From: Pseudomonadota bacterium
GTDB lineage: Bacteria; Pseudomonadota; Gammaproteobacteria; Burkholderiales; Thiobacillaceae
Reading direction: 5' to 3'
Length of the DNA: 64,000 nt
Assembly (NCBI GenBank): GCA_021836225.1
Contig: JAKBJA010000117.1
Span: 315,455 to 379,454 of the forward strand
Numbering within the stretch: position 1 is the first letter of the stretch; each line of letters starts with the position of its first letter. The notes beneath the pieces are model-generated. The model was not told the origin of the DNA and did no database searches. It saw only the letters and a program-made list of their open reading frames with translations. A program made the position numbers and the translations under genes. Shown one piece after another: positions 8,409 through 20,242 of this stretch.

Positions 8409-10139
8409 TCAACTCGCTTGCAAGGGTTCGGGGCGGTGGATGGCGTAGCCCTGTGCATAGTCGACGCCGATCTCGCGCAGGCGCTGCAGGGTGGCATCGG
8501 TCTCGACGAATTCGGCGACGGTCTTCAGGCCGAGCACGCTGCCGACGCGGGTGATGGCCTCGACCATGGCGAGGTCGGCGGCGTCGTCGACGATATTCCG
8601 CACCAGCGCCCCGTCGATCTTGAGGGAATCCACGGGCAGATTCTTCAGATAGCTGAACGACGACATGCCGCTGCCGAAATCGTCCAGCGCAAACCGGCAG
8701 CCGAACTGCCTGATGTGCTGCATCACCTCGCGAACACGTCCAAAATTGGCCACTGCCACGGTCTCGGTGATTTCGAAGCACAGTGCCACGGTGGCCATGC
8801 GGGTGCGGCGCAGGGCATCTTCCAGGAAGAGGAGAAACCTGTCGTCGTTGAGGCTGGCACCGGACAGATTGATCGCATACCTCATTTCAGTTCGGTGCGC
8901 CATGCCGGCCAGCAGGGGGCTGCGCGGGCTGTCCAGCAGCAGGTGCTGGATGACCCAGCGGTCGATCGCAGGCATCAGACCGTAGCGTTCGGCCGCCGGG
9001 AAAAACACGCCCGGTGCGACGACCATCCCTTCCTCGTCGATCAGGCGAAGCAGCATTTCTACGTGGCCGCTGCGCGTGTTGGCCCCGCCTTTGAGATCGA
9101 GAATACGCTGCTGCCACATCTGGAAGCGGTTTTCTTCCAGCGCTTTATGCAGGCGTGTCACCCATTGCATTTCCTGGCGCTTGCCCTTGCAGGTTTCGCC
9201 GCCGAAATACAGCTGTACGCGGTTGCGCCCCTGGTCCTTGGCGACATAGCAGGCCGCGTCGGCTGCGCTCAGCACGTCTTCCGCGGAGACGGTGTCGCCA
9301 TCGATCGCACACACGCCGACGCTCGCGGTGATCTCGAAACCGCGTCCGTCCCAGGCGAAGCGATAGCGGGACACGGTGTCGCACAGCGACTCCGCCAGTT
9401 GCATCGCATCTTCAATACCACGATCGTGCAGCAGCAGGCCGAACTCATCGCCCCCCAGCCGCGCGACCACATCGTACGGATTCACCAGCCGCTTCAGGCG
9501 TAGCCCCAGTTGACGCAATAATTCATCGCCGGCCAGGTGGCCGCAGGTATCGTTGACCACCTTGAACTGATCGAGGTCGACATAGATCAGGGCATGCGGT
9601 CCGCGCTCGGCCGGCAGCGCATCGACCAGTGTGTGCAGGCGCTGCTGGAATTCACGCCGGTTGACCAGCCCGGTCAGATTGTCATGGCTGGCATGATGCC
9701 GCAGTGCAGTTTGCAGCACCATGCGGTCGGTGACATCGCGCAGAATGCCGATCACCAGTTCGCCGGCTTCCAGGTGCACGCGATTCATGCTGATTTCGAC
9801 CCAGCGCGGCTCGCCGCGCGGCGGCCGGATCTCCGCCTCGAAGCGCGCAGGCTGACCGCGCAGGGCGGCGCTGAAATGTTCGCGGAACTCGGCCTTGGTC
9901 TCAGCCACGCCAAACAGGTCGGTAATCGGTAGCCGTTCGCCATGCGCGGTCAATTCGGCTTCGTCGACCCCGAGCCACGTGGCCAGGAGGGGGTTGGCCA
10001 CGTGAAATTTCATCTCGTCGCACACGACGAATATGCCGTCGCTGGCGCTGTCGATATAGGCACGCAGCAGTTCCCGCTCGATTTCAGGTTCCAGGTACGG
10101 GGTACCGGCTGCACCTGGCTTTGGCGGGACGTTATTCAT
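8409..10139 (-). CDS. PAS-GGDEF-EAL cyclic-di-GMP turnover protein
   Basis: A 576-residue cytoplasmic signalling protein. Residues about 20-150 form a PAS sensor domain. A GGDEF domain follows (HDNLTGLVNRREF, then VARLGGDEFGLLL), with the catalytic signature intact. The C-terminal EAL domain has the usual EAL replaced by EML (VEMLLRL), while the other residues expected of an active phosphodiesterase are present: NLSG, FEITET, LDDFGSGMSSFSYL, SLKIDG and AEFVE. The protein could therefore make, break or sense cyclic di-GMP. It has no membrane segment. The gene is monocistronic between an oxidoreductase and rsmA. Confidence 0.93.
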   Translation of the reverse strand: MNNVPPKPGAAGTPYLEPEIERELLRAYIDSASDGIFVVCDEMKFHVANPLLATWLGVDEAELTAHGERLPITDLFGVAETKAEFREHFSAALRGQPARFEAEIRPPRGEPRWVEISMNRVHLEAGELVIGILRDVTDRMVLQTALRHHASHDNLTGLVNRREFQQRLHTLVDALPAERGPHALIYVDLDQFKVVNDTCGHLAGDELLRQLGLRLKRLVNPYDVVARLGGDEFGLLLHDRGIEDAMQLAESLCDTVSRYRFAWDGRGFEITASVGVCAIDGDTVSAEDVLSAADAACYVAKDQGRNRVQLYFGGETCKGKRQEMQWVTRLHKALEENRFQMWQQRILDLKGGANTRSGHVEMLLRLIDEEGMVVAPGVFFPAAERYGLMPAIDRWVIQHLLLDSPRSPLLAGMAHRTEMRYAINLSGASLNDDRFLLFLEDALRRTRMATVALCFEITETVAVANFGRVREVMQHIRQFGCRFALDDFGSGMSSFSYLKNLPVDSLKIDGALVRNIVDDAADLAMVEAITRVGSVLGLKTVAEFVETDATLQRLREIGVDYAQGYAIHRPEPLQAS

Positions 10140-10231
10140 GAAAAACTCGGGTAGGGCACTGCAGTTCTAACGGCTACCGGAGACAACTCTTGAGCAGGTT
10201 CCGGCCGCCATTTCCCCTACAAAAGAAAGGG

Positions 10232-11011
10232 TTAGGGTGGGCTGCCCCGGCGGGCCAGACGCTGGGCGATGGCTTCGTAGTCGGCCACGGCAAGCGCTTC
10301 CGCGCGCAGCCCCGAGTCGATGCCGAGCGCGCTGAAATCGTCGGGCGCCACCAGGCTGCCGAGCGTATTCCTGAGCGTTTTGCGGCGTTGCGAAAATGCG
10401 GCGGCGACGACGCGCGAAAACAGCGCTTCGTCGAGCGGGACGATCTCGGCCGGGGTCTTGGGGATAAGACGGACCACGGCGGAATCGACCTTGGGCGGCG
10501 GGTCGAAGGCGGTGGGCGGGACGTCAAGCAGCCATTCGAGATGGAAGCGGCGCTGCAGCATGATCGACAGGCGCCCGAAGTCGGGCGTGGACGGTTCGGC
10601 GACCATGCGCTCGACGACTTCCTTCTGCAGCATGAAGGTCATGTCGCGGATGTGCGCGGCGAATTCCATCAGGTGGAACAGCAATGGCGTCGAGATGTTG
10701 TAGGGCAGGTTGCCGATGATGCGCAGGTCGTGGCCCAGTGAACCGAAATCGAATTTCAGGGCGTCGCAACTGTGCACGGTGAGGCGATCGGCAGGCCAGG
10801 TTCTTTGCAGACGCGCGACGATGTCGCGGTCGAGCTCGACGGCGTGCAGGTGCGGCAGGCGTTCGAGCAGGGGCTTGGTGAGGGCGCCGAGGCCGGGGCC
10901 GATTTCGACGACGGTATCGGTTGCCTGCGGATGAATGGCGTTGACGATGGCGTGGATGATGCCGTCGTCGATGAGGAAGTTCTGGCCGAAGCGTTTGCGG
11001 GGGGTGTGCAT
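10232..11011 (-). CDS. rsmA: 16S rRNA dimethyladenosine transferase
   Basis: RsmA/KsgA dimethylates two adjacent adenines in the 3' terminal hairpin of 16S rRNA late in 30S assembly. The 259-residue protein has the N-terminal [14 protein letters not shown], the SAM-binding [17 protein letters not shown], the acidic VELDRDIV and the catalytic NLPYNIS motif (N-L-P-Y). The length is normal. The gene lies in the conserved lptD-surA-pdxA-rsmA order of proteobacteria, downstream of pdxA on the same strand, separated from it by a heptamer-repeat segment. Confidence 0.97.
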   Translation of the reverse strand: MHTPRKRFGQNFLIDDGIIHAIVNAIHPQATDTVVEIGPGLGALTKPLLERLPHLHAVELDRDIVARLQRTWPADRLTVHSCDALKFDFGSLGHDLRIIGNLPYNISTPLLFHLMEFAAHIRDMTFMLQKEVVERMVAEPSTPDFGRLSIMLQRRFHLEWLLDVPPTAFDPPPKVDSAVVRLIPKTPAEIVPLDEALFSRVVAAAFSQRRKTLRNTLGSLVAPDDFSALGIDSGLRAEALAVADYEAIAQRLARRGSPP

Positions 11012-11014
11012 GGC

Positions 11015-11112
11015 GGTGAACGGGGAGCGGTAAGCGGTAAGCGGTAAGTGGTGAGTGGTGAGTGGTGAGTGGGTGGTTTTTGTCCGCTCACGGCTTACCG
11101 TTCACTGTTCAC
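11015..11112. repeat. Inverted pair of heptamer repeat arrays
   Basis: Between pdxA and rsmA, the plus strand shows six perfect-register heptamers from 11029 to 11070 (GGTAAGC twice, GGTAAGT, then GGTGAGT three times), preceded by degenerate units. On the other strand, reading back from 11112, come GGTGAAC, AGTGAAC, GGTAAGC and CGTGAGC. These last units form the final codons and stop of pdxA and the first bases after it. The two arrays are complementary and could fold into a long imperfect hairpin. The same heptamer occurs at 50767-50794. Confidence 0.85.
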
Positions 11113-12072
11113 CATCTCCAGCGCCATGTCGATTGCGGCGAACAGGCTGCCTGCTTCCGCGCGCCCGGTTCCCGCGAGGTCGAGCGCCGTGCCGTGGTCG
11201 ACCGAGGTGCGGATGAACGGCAGGCCCAGTGTGATGTTCACGCCGGCGCCGAAGCTGGCGTATTTGAGCACCGGCAGGCCCTGGTCGTGATACATCGCCA
11301 GCACGGCGTCGCAGGGATCGTGACGGATGCGCGAGAAGAGCGTGTCGGCGGGCTGCGGGCCGACGAGGTCCATGCCTTCCCTGCGCAGGCGGTCGAGCAC
11401 AGGTTCGATGATGTCGATTTCCTCGCGGCCCAGATGACCGGATTCGCCGGCGTGCGGATTGAGTCCGGCAACGGCGATGCGCGGCGCGGCGATGCCGAAT
11501 TTGCGCTGCAGGTCAGTGTGCAGGATGCGGATCACCTCGATGAGCAGGGCCGGCGTGATGGCGTCGGCCACGGCGCGCAAGGGTAAATGCGTGGTGGCAA
11601 GCGCGACGCGCAGGCCGCCGCCGGCCAGCATCATCACGACCCGTTCCGTGCCGCTGTGGCCGGCTAGGTATTCGGTATGGCCGGTGAAGGGGAACCCGGC
11701 ATCGTTGATGACGCCCTTGTGCACGGGTGCGGTGACGATGGCGTGGTACGCCCCGTTCATGCAGCCCTCAATCGCGGCGTCGAGCAGGGCGAGCACGTGG
11801 GCGCTGTTGTCGGTGTCGAGCATGCCTGCGGTGACGGGAACGGCAACCGGAATATGCCGCACGTGCAGCGCGCCGACCTGATGTGCAGGCACTGCGTCGC
11901 CGGTGATGAAGTCGACCGCGATGCCGAGTTGGGCTGCACGGGCGCGCAAGGCATGGATATCGCCGAGGACCGACAGTCGGCAGGGCAGCGCCTGTTGCGA
12001 CAGGGCGACGCACAGATCGGGTCCGATCCCCGCAGGCTCGCCGGCGGTCAGGGCGATGAGGGGCAAATTCAC
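11095..12072 (-). CDS. pdxA: 4-hydroxythreonine-4-phosphate dehydrogenase
   Basis: PdxA oxidises 4-phosphohydroxy-L-threonine in pyridoxal-5'-phosphate synthesis. The protein shows the typical [20 protein letters not shown] start, [20 protein letters not shown] with metal/phosphate-binding His residues, [13 protein letters not shown], and the late [13 protein letters not shown] and [20 protein letters not shown] blocks. I prefer the GTG at 12072 (325 residues, close to E. coli's 329); an in-frame ATG at 12135 would overlap surA by 35 bases and adds non-conserved residues. The C-terminal codons consist of repeat heptamers. Confidence 0.95.
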   Translation of the reverse strand: MNLPLIALTAGEPAGIGPDLCVALSQQALPCRLSVLGDIHALRARAAQLGIAVDFITGDAVPAHQVGALHVRHIPVAVPVTAGMLDTDNSAHVLALLDAAIEGCMNGAYHAIVTAPVHKGVINDAGFPFTGHTEYLAGHSGTERVVMMLAGGGLRVALATTHLPLRAVADAITPALLIEVIRILHTDLQRKFGIAAPRIAVAGLNPHAGESGHLGREEIDIIEPVLDRLRREGMDLVGPQPADTLFSRIRHDPCDAVLAMYHDQGLPVLKYASFGAGVNITLGLPFIRTSVDHGTALDLAGTGRAEAGSLFAAIDMALEMVNSER

Positions 12073-12100
12073 GGCTTCACCCACCCCGGGGGTGTCCGGC

Positions 12101-13411
12101 TCAGTCGATCGGGCGGATTTCGACATAGGCCGCATCGCGGATCTGGCGCACCCAGTCCTGGAAGGCTTCGTCGGCCTTGCGTTCGCGGATGGCCTGGCGC
12201 GCCAGCAGCTTCTGGCGTTCCTGCGTGACGTCCTGGGTGCGGCGCGCCAGCACCTGGATCAGGTGCCAGCCGAAGGGCGTCTGAACGGGGTCGCTGATCT
12301 CGCCAGGCTTGAGTGCGTTCATCGCCTTCTCGAATTCAGGCACGGTGTCGCCGGGATTGATCCAGCCGAGGTCGCCGCCCTTGGACGCGCTGGCGTCTTC
12401 GGATTGCAGGCGCGCCATGTCCTCGAACTTGGCACCGTTTTCGATGCGTTCCTTGAGTTGCAGCAGGCGGTTGCGGGCGTCGGTTTCCGAAGTCAGTTCG
12501 TTGGTCTTGATGAGGATGTGGCGCGCGTGCGTCTGCGTCACGTTGAGCGTGGCATCGAGGCCGCGCTTGTCGATCAGCTTGAGGATGTGGAAGCCGTTGC
12601 CGCTCTTCAGGATCGGACTGACCTGGCCCGGCTGCAACTGCTTCAGGGCATCGGAAAACAGGGTCGGGATCTTGCCGCTGGCGCGCCAGCCGATGACGCC
12701 GCCCTGCAGCGCGTTGGGTGCATCGGAATAGCTGGCCGACAACTGAGCGAAATCGGCGCCCTTGTTGAGCTGGGCGACGATGTCCTCGGCGCGGGCACGG
12801 CGTGCCTGGATCTGCTCGGGCGAGGCGTTTTCCGGCACGGTCACCAGGATGTGGGCGAAGTTGTATTCCGTCTCCACGCCTTGCTGGGCCTGCGTCTGCA
12901 GATAGCCTTCGATTTCGGCGTCGCTGACGGAAATGCGGTTGTCGACGTCGCGTTCGCGGGCGCGTGCGATGAGGAGCTCGTTGCGGATGGTGGTCCGCAT
13001 GCTGTCGAGGCTTTGTCCGTCCTTTTCCAGCGCAGCCTGCAGCCCGGCCATGTCGAGCTTGTTCTGCGCGGCGATGCGCTGCAGGGCGCGCTCGACCTGC
13101 GTCGGGTCGACGCGGATGCCGGTGGCGCGGGCATGCTGCTGCAAGGCGAGTTCGGTGATCATGCGTTCGAGCAGCTGTTTCTCCAGCACTTCGCGCGGCG
13201 GCAGCGGCGTGTTCTGCTGCGACAGGGTTCGCACGACTTCGTCGTAACGCTTGGCGAGTTCCTGGCGTGTGATGACCTGGTCGTTGACGACGGCGACGAT
13301 GTGGTCGAGCTCCTGCACGGCAGCGTGGGCCGGCAGCAGGGTCGACAGGGCGATCAGCAGCGCCAGCATCCACTGCGGGCGGCGCCATTCAGGGCGTTTG
13401 AATAATTTCAT
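12101..13411 (-). CDS. surA: Periplasmic chaperone / peptidyl-prolyl isomerase SurA
   Basis: SurA escorts unfolded outer-membrane proteins, including LptD, through the periplasm. A signal peptide ends at about residue 30 (LLPAHA). The N-domain starts QELDHIVAVVNDQVITRQEL. Two parvulin domains follow: NFAHILVTVPEN...GGVIGWRASGKIP and ARHILIKTNELTSE...GGDLGWINPGDTVPEFE. The C-terminal helix closes the fold. The ATG at 13411 starts the signal peptide and overlaps the lptD stop by 23 bases, so SurA is translated with one of its main clients. Confidence 0.96.
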   Translation of the reverse strand: MKLFKRPEWRRPQWMLALLIALSTLLPAHAAVQELDHIVAVVNDQVITRQELAKRYDEVVRTLSQQNTPLPPREVLEKQLLERMITELALQQHARATGIRVDPTQVERALQRIAAQNKLDMAGLQAALEKDGQSLDSMRTTIRNELLIARARERDVDNRISVSDAEIEGYLQTQAQQGVETEYNFAHILVTVPENASPEQIQARRARAEDIVAQLNKGADFAQLSASYSDAPNALQGGVIGWRASGKIPTLFSDALKQLQPGQVSPILKSGNGFHILKLIDKRGLDATLNVTQTHARHILIKTNELTSETDARNRLLQLKERIENGAKFEDMARLQSEDASASKGGDLGWINPGDTVPEFEKAMNALKPGEISDPVQTPFGWHLIQVLARRTQDVTQERQKLLARQAIRERKADEAFQDWVRQIRDAAYVEIRPID

Positions 13412-15650
13412 TGCTAGGCCTGTATCCGGGAACACTATGTTTCAAAACGTCGAGCGGGTTGGAGCCGATGCCACCCATTCCGTTCAACACCAATTGGAAG
13501 AACAGCGTGTCGGTGGACTGGTCCGTTTTGGTGGCCAGGCGTTGCACGACCCCGCGCAGCGCCCAGCACCCTCCATTGTATTCAAGTCCTGCCAGGCCCT
13601 CGACCAGTTTGCTGTCCTTGAACGAGTAGTTGTAGCGGAACATGCCGTACCAGCGCCTGGCGAGCGGCCATTGGGCGGACAGGTCGAACTGTTCCGTAGT
13701 TTGATCAATGAAGCGGTAACCCAGGTTCACCACGCGGCCGGGTCCGGGCCGGTAGGAGGCACCGAGGTTCTGGCGGATGGTGGTGCCGTTCTGGGTGTCG
13801 AACTGCCAGGCGGTGTCGATGCGCCAGTCGCGCGTGATCTGCCCGCTGACGGCGGCAAGCAGGTCGGTGGAATTGCTGGTACGGGGTGTGATGCCGGGCA
13901 GCGTGACCTGCTGCGTGCTGAAGTAATAGCGCTGGCCGAGGGTGACCTGCAGCCGCTCCAGTCCGCTGGCAGCCTCGGTGAAGCGGCTGGTGACGGCAAC
14001 CGTCAGCTGATTGGCATCGTTGACACGATCGCCGCCGATGAACTGGTTTTCGGTGAACATCTGCGCATAGCTGAAATCCAGCAGCGCGGTATCGAATACC
14101 GGGATCGCCGACTGGTCCCGATAGGGCGCGTAGACATAGTAGATGCGTGGCTCCAGCGTCTGCTCGTAATCCCGGCCGGAAAAATGGAACGGGCGGTCGA
14201 AGGTCACGCCACTGTCGAGGCTGAAAATGGGCAGGCTGCGGCTGATGTGCTGCACAGGCGCGCGGTTGTCCAGGGTGTAATAGGTGCTGTGCCAGCCGAT
14301 CTGCGGCGTGAGAAATCCGAATGAATTGGTGAGCGGCAGGCGCAGCGTGGGATAGGCCAGCACCCGCGTGCCTTCGACCAGGGTGGGGTGGGCAAAGCGG
14401 GTGGCTTCGCTGTCCAGTTTGAATTCGAGCCCGTTTTCGAAGATTTTCGCGACGCCGAAGCGTGCCTGAGGCAGGCGGGCGTAAGGCTCGATTATGGGGG
14501 TGGCCGAGGTGGAGTCCTGTAGGGTCTGGTACTGCTGCGCGCGCAGTTCTGCATACCAGTTGGGGTGCTGGGTGGTCAGCCAGGCTTCCTGATCCAGGTT
14601 GGAGAGAGACGTGACGGCGAGCAGGTTGGACAGGTCGCGAAAATAATCGTTGTCGGACACACGGTTGAACAGCATCCCGGCCTCGGTGGTGGCGTTCAGG
14701 CGATAGATGTTGTTGAGAACCATACTCCAGCGCGAGCGGTCGGCCACGGCGTCGTTGGGCAGGTATTCCACACGGTTCACGCCATGAACGTCATTCAGCA
14801 GATAGCGGAATTCGCCGCCCAGTTGCACACCGCGCTTCGACATCAGGCGCGGATACAGGGTGGCATCGTAATTGGGCGCGAGATTGAGGTAGTACGGCAC
14901 CATGAAGTCGATGCCGCTGCGCTGGGTGGTGCCGAAGGTGGGCGCCAGTATGCCGCTCTTGCGGGCGTTGTTGAGTGGGAAATCCAGCCACGGCGTATAC
15001 AGGATCGGCACGCCGAGGAAGTGGAGCGAGGCATTGCGCGCCGTTCCCACGTTGCGGCTCCTGTCGAGGTCAAGGTCGCCCACCTTGAGGAACCAGTCAT
15101 CGTTACCCACCGGGCAGGTGGTGTAAATGGCGTTCTGCAGTTTGCACTGGTTTTCGTTGAGGAAATCGATGCGATCGGCTTTGCCGCGGCCCGGCTGCGC
15201 CATCACCACCGATGTGTCGTTTGCAGAGCCTGCGTCGGTGTGGTTGCCGCGGCCGCGTCCCATCTGCGACGTGAACCGGTACACCGGCTGGATGAGTTCG
15301 CCGCTGTAATCGCCGAGGTTGAACAGGAGCGAGTCGCCCGTCACAACCATCGCCGTCTGCTCCAGCCGCACATGGCCGCGAGCCTGCACCTGGTCCTGCG
15401 TGGTGTCGTAGAGCAGCCAGTCGGCGAAGAAATTCTGTCCGGCCTGGCGGGCCTCCACGTTGCCGCTGGCTACGATGATGTCGGGGGCGGTCGATTCGAT
15501 GTGGTCGGCAGTGAGGAAGAGCGGCCCCTCCTTGCCTGCCACCGCCGACCCTTGCAGTTCGACATCCTTTTTCAGCACGAGCCCGTCCGCAGCGGCATAA
15601 CCGGCGGTCAGCAACAGCACAACGAGCGTAAAGCCGGGCAAGGTGGACAA
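13389..15650 (-). CDS. lptD: LPS-assembly outer-membrane protein LptD
   Basis: LptD is the large outer-membrane barrel that inserts lipopolysaccharide into the outer leaflet together with LptE. After a signal peptide (LVVLLLTAGYAAADG) comes the OstA/jellyroll domain, with LFLTADHIESTAPDIIVASG and LLYDTTQDQVQARGHVRLEQ. The barrel contains the conserved FLGVPILYTPWLDFPL and the end SFKDSKLVEGLAGLEYNGGCWAL carries a C-terminal cysteine of the family disulfide set. No ATG or GTG fits the signal peptide; TTG 15650 is the best start (753 residues). A longer frame to 15758 would overlap the divergent amgK gene by 65 bases. Confidence 0.93.
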   Translation of the reverse strand: MSTLPGFTLVVLLLTAGYAAADGLVLKKDVELQGSAVAGKEGPLFLTADHIESTAPDIIVASGNVEARQAGQNFFADWLLYDTTQDQVQARGHVRLEQTAMVVTGDSLLFNLGDYSGELIQPVYRFTSQMGRGRGNHTDAGSANDTSVVMAQPGRGKADRIDFLNENQCKLQNAIYTTCPVGNDDWFLKVGDLDLDRSRNVGTARNASLHFLGVPILYTPWLDFPLNNARKSGILAPTFGTTQRSGIDFMVPYYLNLAPNYDATLYPRLMSKRGVQLGGEFRYLLNDVHGVNRVEYLPNDAVADRSRWSMVLNNIYRLNATTEAGMLFNRVSDNDYFRDLSNLLAVTSLSNLDQEAWLTTQHPNWYAELRAQQYQTLQDSTSATPIIEPYARLPQARFGVAKIFENGLEFKLDSEATRFAHPTLVEGTRVLAYPTLRLPLTNSFGFLTPQIGWHSTYYTLDNRAPVQHISRSLPIFSLDSGVTFDRPFHFSGRDYEQTLEPRIYYVYAPYRDQSAIPVFDTALLDFSYAQMFTENQFIGGDRVNDANQLTVAVTSRFTEAASGLERLQVTLGQRYYFSTQQVTLPGITPRTSNSTDLLAAVSGQITRDWRIDTAWQFDTQNGTTIRQNLGASYRPGPGRVVNLGYRFIDQTTEQFDLSAQWPLARRWYGMFRYNYSFKDSKLVEGLAGLEYNGGCWALRGVVQRLATKTDQSTDTLFFQLVLNGMGGIGSNPLDVLKHSVPGYRPSNEIIQTP

Positions 15651-15693
15651 GCGTTGTAAAATCCGGAAGTTCGTTATTCGGAGCAGGTTCGCA

Positions 15694-16686
15694 GTGGAAC
15701 GTTTGCAAGCATTACAGGCCTGGGCCGCCCGACAGCTGGGGGGCGATTCCCTGGACATCGCCCCGGCGTCGGCCGACGCCAGCTTTCGCCGTTATTTTCG
15801 CGTCACTGCCAAAGGCCGCGATTATATCGTGATGGACGCGCCGCCGGCGCATGAGGATTGTCGACCGTTTATTGCAGTGGCCCGGCTGTTCGGCGACGCC
15901 GGCGTGCACGTGCCGCAGGTGCTGGCACAGGACCTGGACCAGGGCTTTCTGCTGCTGACCGATCTGGGCAACACCACCTACCTGTCCGCATTGAATGAAA
16001 GCACCGCGCGCGAGCTGTACCTGGCATCGAACGATGCGCTGATCCGCATCCAGCAGACGAGCCGCCCCGGCGTGCTGCCGGAATACGACCGCGCGCTGCT
16101 CACCCGCGAATTGATGCTGTTCCCCGAGTGGTACGTGGCGAAGCACCTCGGCGTCGCCATGAAGGACGAGCAGAAAGCCATCCTCGACACCGTGTTCGAG
16201 CGCATCCTGCATAACAACCTGGCGCAACCGCAGGTCTACGTGCATCGCGACTGGCATTCGCGCAACCTGATGGTGAGCGAGCCCAATCCCGGCATCCTCG
16301 ACTTCCAGGACGCGGTCTACGGCCCCATCACCTACGACCTCGCCTCGATCTACCGCGACGCCTACATCCAGTGGGACGAAGAGCACCAGATCGACTGGGT
16401 GATCCGCTACTGGGAGAAGGCGCGCGCCGCCCGCCTGCCGGTGCGCGAGGACTTCGGCGAGTTCTGGCGCGACTTCGAATGGATGGGCGCGCAGCGCCAC
16501 ATCAAGGTGCTCGGCATCTTCGCGCGGCTGTACCACCGCGACGGCAAGGATGGCTACCTCAAAGACATGCCGTTGGTGATGCACTACCTGCGCAAGGTGT
16601 GCGAGCGCTACGACGAACTGAAGCCGCTGCTGTTTTTGCTGGATGGGCTGGAGAATCGGGAAGTGAAGGTGGGGTATACGTTCTAG
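15694..16686 (+). CDS. amgK: Anomeric MurNAc/GlcNAc kinase
   Basis: A 330-residue aminoglycoside-phosphotransferase-fold kinase. Its order next to lptD and murU matches AmgK of Pseudomonas, which phosphorylates recovered N-acetylmuramic acid at carbon 1 for direct recycling into cell-wall precursors. The kinase motifs are YVHRDWHSRNLMV (HxDxxxxN type) and GILDFQDAVYGPITYDLASI (metal-binding DFQD). GTG 15694 has a GGAG ribosome site ten bases upstream; the frame is open further upstream but would collide with lptD. Only 43 bases separate it from the divergent lptD start, so both promoters must overlap. Confidence 0.85.
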   Translation: MERLQALQAWAARQLGGDSLDIAPASADASFRRYFRVTAKGRDYIVMDAPPAHEDCRPFIAVARLFGDAGVHVPQVLAQDLDQGFLLLTDLGNTTYLSALNESTARELYLASNDALIRIQQTSRPGVLPEYDRALLTRELMLFPEWYVAKHLGVAMKDEQKAILDTVFERILHNNLAQPQVYVHRDWHSRNLMVSEPNPGILDFQDAVYGPITYDLASIYRDAYIQWDEEHQIDWVIRYWEKARAARLPVREDFGEFWRDFEWMGAQRHIKVLGIFARLYHRDGKDGYLKDMPLVMHYLRKVCERYDELKPLLFLLDGLENREVKVGYTF

Positions 16687-16802
16687 ATGGACGTAGAGCG
16701 CTGCTCTTGGCCCCATTCGCGCTGAGCCTGTCGAATCGCCGTAGCGATAGTTGAGGTCTTCGCAGGACTGCTGGCCATTGGCCGGGGGTTGCCCGGCAGC
16801 AA

Positions 16803-16991
16803 GTTACTTTCTTTGTCTCGCCAAAGAAAGTAACCAAAGAAAGGCGACCCCGACATCCCCGAATTCCCGAAAATCGGGCCTGCCGGGCGGGCGGCGAAGA
16901 ACTCGCCCCGCTTTTGCTGGGTTGATTTAATTTTTGTGAGCGGGGCTCAAACACCTTCGCCGCTGATCCGCCCGGCAGGCCCGATTTTCGG
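16803..16991. repeat. Palindromic intergenic repeat-like element
   Basis: The 430-base space between amgK and murU holds two nested structures and no gene. First is a perfect 13-bp inverted repeat GTTACTTTCTTTG at 16803-16815 with CAAAGAAAGTAAC at 16822-16834. Second is a perfect 24-bp inverted repeat, arms 16867-16890 and 16968-16991, with the core GGGCCTGCCGGGCGG in the left arm; inside it, shorter complementary pieces (cttcgccgc, gcggggc) continue the stem. From general recall, TTACTTTCTTT...AAAGAAAGTAACCAAAGAAAGG elements recur many times in betaproteobacterial genomes. It may also end amgK transcription. Confidence 0.75.
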
Positions 16992-17059
16992 CGGCGCTGT
17001 AAGGGGAAGAAAGTCAAAACCAGGGCGGTGATGACTGGAGGTTTGCGATTACTATTTGA

Positions 17060-19093
<2,034 letters not shown>

Positions 19094-19109
<16 letters not shown>

Positions 19110-20242
19110 ACAGCGTGCTCATCGTCGGCGCCGGCCCGGTCGGCGCGGTGTGCGCGCTGGCACTGCAGCAGCAGGGCGTCGCCGCGCGCGTGCTCGAGGC
19201 GCAGCCCGAAGATGCCCGCGCCGACACCCGCACCCTGGCGTTATCGCATGGCTCGCGCCTGATCCTCGATCGCCTCGGCGTGTGGGAGAAACTCGCCGAC
19301 GTCACGCCGATCACCCGCATCCATATCTCCCAGCGCGGCGCGCTCGGCGTGACGCGGTTGAGCGCAGCGGAACTCGACGTGCCGGCACTGGGCTACGTGC
19401 TGCCCTACGCCGCGCTCACTGCCGCACTGAAACAGGCGCTGCGCGAAGCCAATATCGCCGTCGAATACGGCGTCGCGGTCGATCGCATCCAATCCACTGC
19501 CGACGCTGCGACGCTGCACACCGCCGATGGACGCACGCTCACCGCGCCGCTGGTGGCAGTGGCCGACGGCGGCCGCGGCGAGGAAGCGCCCAAGCCCAGA
19601 TTCGAGCGCGACTACGACCAGATGGCCGTGGTGTGCGACGTGCAGACCGAATTGCCGCATGCACATCAGGCATTCGAGCGTTTCACGCCCGAAGGGCCGG
19701 CAGCGCTCTTGCCGAAGGGTGATCGTTACGCGCTCGTCTGGACCGCGCGCAACGTCGACGCCCAGCGTATCGCCGCGTTGCCGGATGGTGAATTCCTCGC
19801 TGCGCTGCAACGCCACTTCGGCGGACGCCAGGGACTGTTCCTGCATGCCAGCCCGCGCAAGACCTTCCCGTTGCGACTGGCGTATACCGGTAGCGAGGCC
19901 GCCGAGCGCGTGGTGCGCATCGGCAACGCCGCGCAGACCCTGCATCCGGTGGCGGGACAGGGTTTCAACATCGGCCTGCGCGACGCCTGGGAGCTGGCGA
20001 GCCTGTGTGGCGATAGGTCCGTGAGCGAGATCGGCAGCGCAGCCATGCTGGCGGCCTACGCACGCGGCCGGCGCAGCGACGTGCTCGGCGGCCTCGGCTT
20101 CACCGATTTCCTGGTGCGCACGTTCTCCAACGACATCGTGCCGCTGCGTCATGCGCGCGGCTTGGGCCTGCTGGCGCTGGAAGCCTTGCCGCCGCTGAAG
20201 CGATTCGTGGCGAGGCGGATGATGTTCGGGGCGCGCGGATGA
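19094..20242 (+). CDS. ubiH: 2-octaprenyl-6-methoxyphenyl hydroxylase (UbiH)
   Basis: A 382-residue FAD-dependent monooxygenase of ubiquinone synthesis. It has the Rossmann GAGPVGAVCALALQQQG, the second FAD signature around TLHPVAGQGFNIGLRDAWEL and a C-terminal hydrophobic helix that may touch the membrane. Position directly after pepP is the classic ubiH place. ATG 19094 overlaps pepP by 16 bases; GTG 19106 is an alternative. The next gene encodes a second member of the family in four-base overlap, so the assignment of ring position to each copy rests on order and similarity only. Confidence 0.88.
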
